In this document: piece by piece, positions 50,001 through 61,800 of the stretch
Position numbering within the stretch: position 1 is the stretch's first letter
How the letters are laid out: every line of letters starts with the position of its first letter
Assembly: GCA_013076295.1 (NCBI GenBank)
Contig: RQOL01000616.1
Location: 3,810,392 to 3,874,391 of the forward strand
Origin: Sanderia malayensis
Lineage: Eukaryota; Cnidaria; Scyphozoa; Semaeostomeae; Pelagiidae
Direction: 5' to 3'
Length of the DNA: 64,000 bases
Notes under the pieces: generated by a model
Told to the model about the DNA's origin: nothing
Seen by the model: the letters and a program-made list of their open reading frames with translations, nothing else
Databases searched by the model: none
Position numbers and translations under genes: made by a program

Positions 50001-51747
50001 TAGCTGAAACAGTTCCAATATTTTGAGACAATGTGCTGTTCTCTTGAACAGAGAATGTATAAACAGCTTGCATGAAAGATGGAGGATTGTCGTTGGCATC
50101 TAATATGGTGAATGTTATTGTCGTATTAGCATCTTTGCTAGGATTGCCGAGATCTTTTGCATTAATCTTCAGAACAACATTTGAGCTTGTTTCTCTATCG
50201 ATTCTATTTGTTGCAGAAATGATGCCACTGGTTGGAGCAATTGTGAACCAAGATGAATACAAACTATCAGCAATAATACTGTAAACAACCTGGGCATTTG
50301 TTCCAAGGTCTTTGTCTTCAGCCTTTACTGTAAAAACTGGACCCATTATTGTAGATTCGTTGACAGATGAGGCATATGGTGCATTAAGAAACCGTGGTGC
50401 ATTATCATTGACATCCCCAATATTCACTGAAAATGTCTTCTGTATTGTATTTGGTGGCTGTCCTTTATCTGAAACTATAACATTGATTGATATTTGCGAT
50501 CCTGGTAATACTTCTCGGTCGATTGTTTTATTCACTGTAACTATGTATGCATTTTCTGATTCACTTTCCAGCCTCAAATACTCATGATTGTTGTTTAACT
50601 TGACAACAACTTTGGCATTGATACCGGAGTCCTTGTCAGAAATGGATAAGCGAGCAATCCCTGTTCCAACTGGTGCATTTTCCAACACTTGCGTGGTTCC
50701 TTCTTGAAAATATTTAATTTTCACTTCTGGAATATTGTCATTTTGATCAAGAACATGGATTTTAATATGGGCAAAACTTCTTTTTGGCGAAATAGCATCT
50801 GCGTCTGAAGCAATAACACGAATTCTGTATTCTTTAGCAACTTCATAATCTAGCTTAACATTATTGGAAATAATACCACTTGTTTCACCAATGCTGAACC
50901 GCCTTAGAGCATCTGTAGTTGAATCAACTGAATATTTTACCTGGCCATAAGTTCCCAAATCAGGGTCAGTGGCATGAACTTGTAAAATCGACGTACCAAT
51001 ATTTGAATTTTCTGTTATGTTTCCTGTGTATTGTGTTGGGTTGAAAAGTGGTGCATTATCATTGACATCATCAATTATGACTTTTACAATAACATAGCCA
51101 CAAAGTCTTGGATGGCCGTGGTCGCACGCAGATAAATTCAAATTATAACTCGATGTAGTTTCTCTGTCCAAAGTTTTATTAACAACAAGATCCAGACTCG
51201 GCATCTCGCCACTAACGTGTCGGGCAAAAAAACGACCTTCTGAATTTCCAGACACTATTTTGTACGTTAAAGTTCCGTTGTTTCCAAAGTCCTTATCTTG
51301 TGCCATTTGCAGTGAATATTTACGTCCAACTGGATCTGATTCCGGCATATTTTTTGTCACTGTACCAGATGGAAACGACGGTGTATTATCATTAATGTCT
51401 TGTACATAAACTGAAATTTTCAATAGTTCAGTTTGGCCATTTGACACCAGCCTGGTTGCAATTATCTCAAATAGGCTATCGCCAGTTTCTCTATCAAATC
51501 GTCTTTTCGTCTTTAAATCTCCAGTATTTGTGAACTCAAAAGTAATCGAAGTAACACTAAGAATATTATAACTGGCAGGTCCAAGGTTGGCAACAAGTGT
51601 ACCTGAAGGTTGCTCTTCGGGAACCGTGAAGTTAAAAGACTGTTGAGTTCGAGCCAGAACCGTCAGCTCCGATAATAAAAAAATTAAAATCGAAAACGCA
51701 GAGAAGCGAACAAGCGACGAGGACGTCATTTTGTTATCTTCCGGCAA
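41084..51747 (-). CDS. DCHS: Dachsous-type giant cadherin, 27 cadherin repeats
   Basis: Four exons on the minus strand (51747-43860, 43643-43462, 43222-42944, 42799-41084), phases 1, 0, 0, give 3354 aa, the size of human DCHS1/2 (about 3300-3370). Dachsous is the membrane partner of Fat in planar polarity and Hippo signalling. Seen: a signal peptide (about 7-32, perhaps starting at Met7), 27 cadherin repeats counted from the 26 inter-repeat linkers of DxNDNxP type (five or six degenerate) plus a final repeat, no EGF or laminin-G domains, one TM segment (about 2894-2916) and a 438-residue cytoplasmic tail. The first exon alone is 7.9 kb and encodes about 24 repeats. A furin-type RRKRR lies at 2833-2837. 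Near residue 3158, DYLLDWGP resembles the beta-catenin-binding region of classical cadherins, a feature also reported for fly Dachsous. It ends in EIAV, a possible class II PDZ ligand. A Fat-like protocadherin is excluded by lack of EGF/LamG. Confidence 0.88.
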
Positions 51748-52847
51748 AGCACTTTCACGACGTGATATACTCTCTCCATGTTTTAATTTTTCGAGACAAA
51801 AACACTTGAAATTCCTGGGGTTTCATTGTGCAAAGTCTGTCAACAAATCCACAATTTTGAACACGGCAACAATGGCGAAGAAGAAAATGCAACCGGCCTT
51901 GAAACTCCAAAAATTTGCTTAGGCCACTCTCCTGTCTGTTGATGAAGCTTGGTACAATAAAAACAAATGTACTTGTTGTTTATATAATTTCTGTACCCAA
52001 GACAGAACGTAATCAAACAAGAGTACAATAAATGAATGTTATCCAACAAAGTAACCTCGCCATGCTTTAATAAATAATCGACCAAACTGAACGAGTCTTC
52101 GCCATCACAAGCACACCATGCGCACAATCAATCAACTGAGCTTTTGATAAGCCATTATGATTTAGAGACTTCAACCAATCACAATCGTCATCAGTGTCTC
52201 ATTAATGCAAAATGTTGGGTCATTGTGCATTTGGGGGGGGGGCGAGTTGCGACATTAAGCGTGCGTGGAAAGATTAATTTCATTTACATTCACTCCTCCC
52301 CCTTCACCCTTTGATTGACAAAGAGATCAAAAGCAAACCTCGAAATTCTAATTCAAGAGCTCTCACATCTTGCCAATATTTTCTAAATGAGCTAGATAAA
52401 ATTCTAACTCATCAGAAAACGTTGAGGAAACATAAAAATGCCACAAATTGATCTATAAAGTAATTAATGTTGGAATCATTGCTTTGTGAGAATAATTATT
52501 ATGCTATTTCGTGCAACCCTTCTCCAAAACATTCAAAATTATTCAAAACTGCAACTCGAAGCAGTACCTCCACTTGTACGATAAATATTTAGCAACTAGC
52601 AACACAGTTGTAACTATCCATATACGATTAGATTATTATAGAAATAGAAATAAGTCTGAACTTGCAGAAATGTTGTGTTTTATTGTCCTCTACTATTTAA
52701 ATATAAAAAATAATACACCTTGTTGTGGTTACCTACATTTGCTAAAACGAAGTCTATCTATAGTATTACCTAGCTGTTTTATATTTACACAGAATGAAAT
52801 GGCCACGCATTGCTTGAATAAAAAATTTACTGAGCGTTACTGCTTCG
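51748..52847. other. intergenic region between WDR17 3' end and cadherin start
   Basis: Both neighbours read leftwards, so this 1.1 kb should hold the WDR17 3' UTR and terminator on its right side and the cadherin promoter and 5' UTR on its left. A run of ten G at 52233-52242 is the only notable sequence. The small ORFs lack features. Confidence 0.6.
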
Positions 52848-55800
52848 TCAAAAAGGGTTTATCCTGAGTCCAGATCCAAGGGGTGAGAATGAATTCACTC
52901 TGGCCCACATCAACGCTTCGTTGTAAGGAAGGGCTGAAAATCCATCTTCAAGAAAAAAAACATGTCCCTGCAAGAAACAAAAAACAAATCGCATCAATTT
53001 CTGTGAAGTGCGGAAAATTCTGGAAAGAAATGCAAAACTAATGAATAAAAGTAACAAAGGCTTTAAAATTAAAGATGTCTGACGAGTATATAACGGTAAA
53101 CATATAAACTTGGTAATTAAAAAATAATATATAATACTGAACGATGTTGAAGCGTTATGGACTCAGTTCTTTATAAGAATCAAAGGGACAAAAAGAGGGA
53201 CCGATAAAGATGCCGATAATAAAGAATCTTCGGGTGTTGGTGAGATCTCAGTTTTGGACTATACCATGGAAGCGGTACCTTTTACGACGGGAAATATCTT
53301 ACTGCAAAGTCGTATTGGCAGATTAGAGTTTTAAGAAGTGCATTACAAAATGTTGTGTCACAATATGTCTTTGTCAGCGTAGAATGTATTTCCAGGCCAC
53401 AGAACAACAACATGGCGCTATCTTTGAATGCATACGAATAATGATGAAGTGATTTTGATAACGAATAAACAAATTCTGAATAGAAATCATGTCAATTAAA
53501 TTCAATGTATGGGCTCATTACGTGCGTGAATCCAATTTGAAAATATAAAAGTGATGGAAATGTATGGAAAAGGGAGCGGCCCCACTGCCTATTGCATTGC
53601 CAGCTCTTTTTAATTCTATTCCAACATGGACAACTGCATGGATTTTTATTTACTTATCTCCAGGGATTCAGGTGAACGCTTAAAACACATGTCTATCAGT
53701 CATTTTAAGCTTCAGAATCAAGCAATAGTATCAAAGGGATTACTTCAACATTTAAATGATAATTCAGTTTTCCTTTCATTTCCAAAAGTCATCCTTCTCC
53801 TATCGGGTCTTCAAAGAATTTCAAAGACAAAGAAGATTACAGTAGAAAGCTTTATTTTTAAATCAAAAACAGGTCACGTCACGTTACGCTTTCCTGCCTA
53901 TATACCCCTGAGGCACATTGAAGCCATTCAATTCAATACGAGATGTCTTACTTTGATTTTCCTTTTCGTAAACATGGATAAATGTGCTTCTGAATGACTT
54001 GGAAAGTGTGATCCGGCCACCATATATTCTCCCATGTCATATTCATTCTTTTCTTTACCTTGGAAGTGAATGAAAGGCAGATCAAAATCACATAGCAATC
54101 ATTATCATTATTATCATCATTGCACTATTAGAAAGCGTTCCAATGTACCTATTTTCGTCAGCATAGTTTGCCAGACTTTCTTCTGATCATCTGAGGGAAG
54201 TGGGGCATTCACAGGAGGGTTAGGACTGAAGAAAAAAAAATACATTATGAACTTCTAGAAAGAAAATAAAAAAGCCACATAGACGAATATCCATCAAATA
54301 ATTATATTATTTGATGGATCTGGTAATTGTATTTTTGAACAAAAATGCGGATATTTATCAGGATGTTTGCTTTGCATTGTGTTGTCTTTAGGTTAAATCC
54401 TTTCGACATTTAACATTCTTTTAACATTATATATTTGTTGACCGTGTGAATGAGGTAAACATGTTTATCTGTCATTTTCCTTCTGAGATAATCAGGATAA
54501 TAAAGCATGTTGGCACGTGAGGAAAATTGATAAATTTGTAGAGTAATTATCCGGGCTAATGGGTGCTACCACTGGTAACTGAGAAATAAATGAGTCAATA
54601 TTGAGCTTGAAAGCTTTCAATCACCTGCTGAAAATACGATTAACAAGCCATGCTTCTGTTTCGGCTGTAATCTGAGGCTGCAACAAAACCATATCTGCTT
54701 TGTCTTTCGTTATCATATAGCTGAAAATAAAGAAATTCCAAATATAATGATCGTAAATTCTTCCAAAATAATTACTATTAAACTCACACGAACACTGTCA
54801 ACAAACAACTTCAAATTAGATACATGCAGGTAAGAGCTGATACCTTGCAAGCTGAAAGAGAGGCAATATCACCGGTGTATATTGCTTCCTAATTGCGAGA
54901 AGAGCTCCGGTGTATGCACATATCACAAGCAGTTCGTTTCTGAGCCTGAAAAAATATCAAAAAGTCTTAAAACCTGCGAGCTTTGCGCATAATGCTCAAA
55001 TGGGTCTCTAAAGAGATAGCAACAATTAAAGATAGACTTGCTTGGAAAATTTCCCTTGCTGCAGCTTTTCTGTTCTGATGCATGATAGCAATTCTGTCAC
55101 TCCTAATACCTCATCCAGCGTCCAAAGTTTCTTGGCAAAAAAATCTGCAAACCAATAATAGTCGATTATCTTTGGAATAAAATGGTGTTGAGCACATTCA
55201 GTCCAATCGTACCCAAACAATCTTGATCTATCCAATAACTAGAGACAGATAAAGACAAGAAGTTAATCACACTACTTTGATTACCTTTAATCAGACTAAT
55301 GCCAATCTCTAATGCTAATTCTGGGTGTGGAGAGAGAAGCATTTGGCTGAGGGCAGCAAGAAAATTTTTCTCATCTTTCAGTTTATTGGCTGTATGCAGG
55401 CATTCTTCCATGGACGGTAAACCAGCCTACAATGGGATAAAGTAAGATGAAGGTAATTAATTAAAAATACGGGTAATCTTAAGTATATGGCATTAATAAA
55501 ATCTCAAAAGAAAGGCATAGTTAATACCTTGGAGTGCATTTCATTGATTTCTTGTGGAGTTCCTGAATATCGTGCACACAGCTTGATCAGATGTTTGTCT
55601 TTATCTTCTAATGTATTCAGCAAAGATATAGCATTATTCCTGAAAAATAAATACAAATGTATTCATTTGTTTCAAGCAACAAGCCCTTGCACATGACCAG
55701 TGCATGCAAACATATCCCAGCGTTTTATTTTAATTCTCATACTCTTTTACCTTTCATGATATTCAGTCATTGGTAATAAAGGAAAATTAAAAAAAAACAG

Positions 55801-58800
55801 GAAGGAATTTGCAACAACACTGATAGACATACCACTGGCCAAGTCTTTCACAGCGTTGTACTAATAGCAGAGTTGCAATTTCTAGTAGCTCTTTGGCATC
55901 CGGGAAGATTCTGCAAATGCTTATTGCAAGCTCTAGTTCATTGCCCCTTATCAGCTTTGCTATTGCATTCTGCAAAGAGATTTGTTTTTAAGAAAACATA
56001 ACGACCATAAACAAAGCAGACTGATGACAATTTCAGGAGACGTCTCATACCTTGACGTCACAAACAGCAAGGTGACAGCAGGCTGAAAGCACGGGCTGGG
56101 CATCATGGAAATACCAGTCTGCAAGTTTCTTGCTTGCTTTATCTAAAAGCCTAAAGGAAACAAAGTAAGCTATTTTCATCAATAATTCTCTTCACAATGA
56201 TTCTGCTAGTAGATAGAAGAAAGCATTCACTTCTTTTCAAGACATGATCACAGATTGGAATAAAGTTGATATTGACCAATGCATGCAAACATATTGACCT
56301 ACCTTTGTCCTTCTTTGTGTAGATGATTATCGTCTGGTTCTTCCGGTTCTTTCCTGAGCAGATTGTTCTTACGGTTCTGGTTTTGGTCAGTTGGTGCATT
56401 GAAATAGCCTTCGCAAGCAGCCTGAGCTATCAGGACAGAATCCTGAAACTGGCAACGCTTCGTGAAGAACTCAATCAGCTACAATAAAACACAGACGAAC
56501 AGTTTAAAATCCACGTGGAAAATTCTACAATAATGAGGAGAAAGCAAACATCAAGCAACAATGCAGAGTAGCAGATATACTGACAATAGTCGAATAGATT
56601 TATACGTATTAACAAGGTACACAGTGGTCTTTTGAATTGACATCATTAGAGTTGATGCACTCTGATTGAAGCAGTAGAGAATACGTGCCTGTTCAATGTC
56701 CCCAGTGGCGACAAAGTGCGGTACTGCATTAGAATTATCTTCAGCCATTAACAGTGCTGCCCTCCTGCACACCAAAAAATGAATAATGTTATCAATACAA
56801 AATAAGCAGGAAATTAATCTGGCGGCTCATTGTCTTGTCGGCAATGAAGAAATTGGGTAAAAAATTCAATACTTGATGGTTATAATGAAAAGAGAAATTC
56901 TTCGCATAGGTACCTTTTCGATAATGACTTCCAGTATTCCATTGACACTCCCGGGGAAACAGCCAATGCTTTGTCCCACTAAAAAAATAAAAAAAACATT
57001 CAATTATTTATTTAATAAGCAATATTTAATCACCGAGCCTATTCAATAAGCAATTCAAATGACAGAAAATGCTTTTATGTGGCGCTGTTTATTAAGTTAT
57101 CTCAGCTGACCTGGTGATAAAGCTATTATAGTTAATGGAAAGCCATCTGTGATTACTATTGAATACTACATTCTCTTCGTACTAAAAAATCACAACGATT
57201 TAAACCAATTTATAGCACAATCACAATTTAGTAAAGATATCAACAATGAGAAATATTTCCAGTGCAGCTATCCACTCTCACACTGCATCAAATAACCTAA
57301 TGTTCTAACTACACAACGCATTCATCAGTTAAGTGCTTAAAAACCTATTATGTACAGTTCAATAGATACATAAAAACTTTGCTCAATTCGTGCCCATAAT
57401 TCTTGATCTATAAAACACGAAGCTAATACTGAGTCTTCAAAAAACATAAGTTAAAGTGGACATTGTTTCAAGCATTGTAGTCGGTATTTCCAAACTGGAT
57501 ATGTCTATGTGTTGTCATTTCCTTTCTGAATGCTTGCATTTCATCTGGAGCCCACGTGGGTGACAAACTGCCTCTCCTTGTCTTGAAAAAATATGACGTC
57601 ACTTTGTACCTCAGCAGTCGCACAAGGATATATTTCCTTAGTCTTCTATTGAAACACAGCAGAATGAGGGGATTGAAGAGTGAATTCGAATACATGAGAA
57701 TAATCGTCCAGAACAGCGTCGCATGCAACGAACTCTCGGGTTCAACCTCCCGCACATACTTTTTGTGGACCCATATTGTGCCAACTACAAAGCATGGTAG
57801 AAAGCACAAAGATGTGGAAAGAAACACCACCATCATTCCCTTGCCAAAGATAACCTCGAATTTTTCCCTTTTCTGATTGCATTGCTTTTGTTCACTACCT
57901 CTCCTGATTGATGGCAGCTCTTGGACACGGTTCTTCAAGGATACGTAAGTTTTTGCATAGAGCAAAAAGATCACAAATATCAATAACAGATACATAATCA
58001 TAAACGGTAGCTCGAATTGGAACACAAAGCCATAGATCGTAGCCAGTGTAAGCAAAATGCCTGTGACGCAGCAGGATAAGAAATTCATGCAAACCAAAGC
58101 AATGGCTCTCTTTCTTGTCATGTGCAGGCAGTATCTGGTCAAATATCTCATGTGCATGTATCGATCCAGTGTAATTATCACTATCATTATTCCCGATAAT
58201 TGAACGAAGAAAAAAGTGGATAATTGAATCGTGTACTCCAGAGGGCAAAAATCTTTCTTCTGAAGAAGCAACAGCACAAGAATTAGTGGAATCACAAGCA
58301 GCCCGATAAGACAGTCGATAACATTCAAGCAGAATATGAACTTGTATGATATGGATCTGAATAGACGAAGCTTCACTATTAAATAAGCCACTGTCAAATT
58401 CATCAATACAATGCTGATTGCAACCAGTGTGCCAATTACTGCAAGGGCATGCACATTAGCAGTTGAAATAGCCGTCTGGTCAGGATGCATAGTGCCACAC
58501 GTCATGATTATTTTGATTTGAGGTGAACAGAAAGCTTTTCAATGTGAATCAGGTTGTGTTTCGATACAACACTGTGTTACACACTACCATATGTTCAGCA
58601 TCTAAATTAACTTCAATACCATAACTTATATTAGACCATGCCTTGGTAAATAGATCTCTCTTTCTGATAGCGTTCACATGCTGTAATTAACTGTAATGTC
58701 ACCAAAATCTAATAGGCTGCTTATGTTACTGGTCTCCGTTGTGTTTCTTGTTAGCAATAATTAGCACCTTATTCATTTTCCCCCTTCAAACAACATTCTC

Positions 58801-61800
58801 GGGGCAATAAAAAAAGAGCTGATTACGTATTCTTCCTGAAGCGGCTCATTACGGCAAACTGATTACCCTTTTGAGAGATGTTTATGCGAATAGCAGCAAT
58901 TTTGGCTTTCAAATGTCCCTTTTACTAACTGCTCCCTTGGCAGACAAGCTGTTCAATTCATGATATACGTCAAAAGCAATTAAAGCCAATAGGGGGATTT
59001 AAAGAGGTTAAAACGTAGTCGAAAAACTTTTTTTTACGATTTTTCCAACTTGCTTGGCATAACTATGGCGGTCGCCATAGAATTGGCTCATTAAAATCTG
59101 TCTTAATCAAGAACAAAAGAAATAAGCCATCATACCTCTCCAAGCTCCACCATAATCTCGCAATATCGTTCCAGTTGTCCAAGCTTCAGTTGCATCTCGG
59201 CAGCCTGCAACAATTTCGTTTCCTTCGATGGTGCTCCAATCGAAAAAGCAAAATTGTTCGCGCGTACTGTTTCCAGTTCTTGTGCTTCAGACTAAAGACA
59301 AATGAGTAGTGTTAGACTAACAGGCTTTATAAAACCATACAGTTAGGTATACTGGCACTAAATTATGCAGCAATCATAAAAGATGCATATACATATATCA
59401 ATATATATACGCATGAGGTCTGTCTATTGATCCGCCCATGATACAGTGTATATGTAAAGCGCAAAATACGCTGAAAGAGGAACGAACAGCCCCATCCATT
59501 CCTCGATCATACAGTCCATGCAGCCCACGAGCCCCAAATACATGTATACATAAACTAAACATATGTCAAGGCAGCTTCGTACTTGAAACAGTGCTCAATA
59601 CATTAAAGTGTAGAGCTAACAATACGGTAACAAAACTCGGAGCCACAGAAGAATCATGTCTTGATCTCTATAGTTTTAATCTACTGTATGTATAAACAAT
59701 ATAACTTACAGCTTTGTATTTGACAGCATGTCGGGTGTGCATAATTCCTAATGAATAATCTCTGGGCAAGTTCTGTTTATCTTTCTCAAGTAAAACAGCA
59801 ACTAGTGTCCATAGATTCTTGAGTCCAGCAGGTGCCTAAAAAGATAATGATAATAACAATCATCATCATCATAATCGTCATTATCTTCATCATCATCATC
59901 ATCATCATCATTATTAACATTATCATTTGCAGAGTGAAGTGCTCGATGAACATTTTGTGACATACTCACCAAAAATAGCTGCGAGAACAGTTCTGCACTT
60001 TTCCTGCTGGTTTTATCTGCTTCCCCCTCAATCATTGTTGCAACATGGCTTGAAAAAGTTCCACAAAGTCTCAACATCGGCTTGCTGTCTTCAACTTGAT
60101 CTGCTTGGTCTGAATAAGACATACACGCCAGTGAACCAGAAGAACTCAGAAGCATAGGAGCGTGATAATTCAACATGCAAAATGAAACTTCGCAATTATA
60201 CCTGGTTTAGGCGCAAGAACATCAGAAAACCTGTTTCCACAGAGCAGTTTCAAATAGAATTGTCTTGAAAATGTATCCAATGCCCAAATGCGCACCGTGG
60301 AATCTCGTGAACAAGATGCCATTATAAATGGTCTTTGGCGGTGACAGGTCAAGCCGTATACATCAGCTGCATGGTCAGTATTCTTTTCAATACAATGTCC
60401 CGTGCTAAAATAAACGAGGACACTTGAAGCTAAGGCAAAAGGCACTACTTAAAAGGAATATATATTCAAAAGAGTTAGCAGAGATGCATATCTCTGCTAA
60501 CTCTACTTGATGTATAGTTATGTATAGTGAGATATACCGTATAGTGTATAGTGAGATATATGAGAGATATATGTATAGTGAGATATATCTTACTTGATGT
60601 TCCATATTCTCAGCGAATAATCCCAGCTGCCAGAGATGAGGATTTCTGGGATCTCTGCGTGCCAAAGTAATCCGCGTACAGGCGATGCGTGACCTTCCAA
60701 CACAGTTACACAGCCTTCCTACAAAAGAAACAAAAGTGGGTGTCGTCATGTGAGAATAACAAAAGACTATCTCTATGTCCGAGAAGCTCAACATCAAACA
60801 ACACTCAACATAAGAGTCAACACTGACAAACAACAAAATAACAAAACAAACTTCTGAACACATTCATCATACCTGACTGTAATCCCAGATTCGTATAGTC
60901 CTGCAAGAAAAATAGCATTAATACGATAAGCACAATAAAACACCATAGGCATAAGCAAAGACAGATTTCCCATCTGCCTCCAATGAATGACTTACCCATC
61001 GTCTGAGCCACTACACAGAATTCCATCCTTCAGAGGCGACCAGCGTACGTGAAAGACCTTTGCAGTATGACCTAAGAGAGACCCCAAAAGTAGACATGGA
61101 CTGAGGTATAATAGTTATCAATTTGCATGAAGCTCGACATTACTGGCTCTAAATGTGTATGATAAGAGAGAGGTATAGGTGAGTATAAAAGCTCAAAGAG
61201 TCTTACCAGCAAATGATCGGATTGGAGTGTCTCCTTTAGACGGCAAATAGTAAACTCTTACCAATCCATCATCACAACCAGTTGCCAAAATATCTCTGAA
61301 AATTAAAACGCACTATGATTCCTCTTCACTTATTACATGGGACAAGTGTCAGTTGGTTTATAGAGCAAAAAGTTCCACATCTTCACACCACTTGATTCAA
61401 GCAAGTTGCAGCAGTTCATGATGATATCTGCAGAGATACTGACTCTATTTGATTTAGCAAAGCTCAAAAGATCCTTGCTCCCTTACCTATTGTTTGGACT
61501 CCAGTCGCAGCCATACACGGCGCCGGGATGTTTGTACCTTTTCACCAACGTTCCATCGACCATTCTCACAATACTGTGAAATGAAAACCCCACATCACAC
61601 AACACATGAGCAACATCTGCCTCAGTTTACATGTAAAATGCAGAACATATGCATAACAGAAGCAGTAGTTTCATACGCTTTCCTAACCACAAGAAGACGG
61701 CATTTCTCTGGCTATAAAAGCCTGGAAAACTCACCAAAAACAATCAGCTCCCACCGATGCAATATACTTCGAGTCTCTTTGATTCCACACAGCGGTGTAC

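Noticed and set aside
53626..53997. 123-codon plus ORF inside the last WDR17 intron
   Set aside because: It overlaps the WDR17 exon 53952-54058 in antisense, has no recognisable motif, and no signal peptide or domain supports it.
59802..60176. 124-codon minus ORF with an Asp run
   Set aside because: It merges one real WDR17 exon (60109-59970) with the trinucleotide microsatellite in the following intron; the splice donor at 59970 removes the rest.
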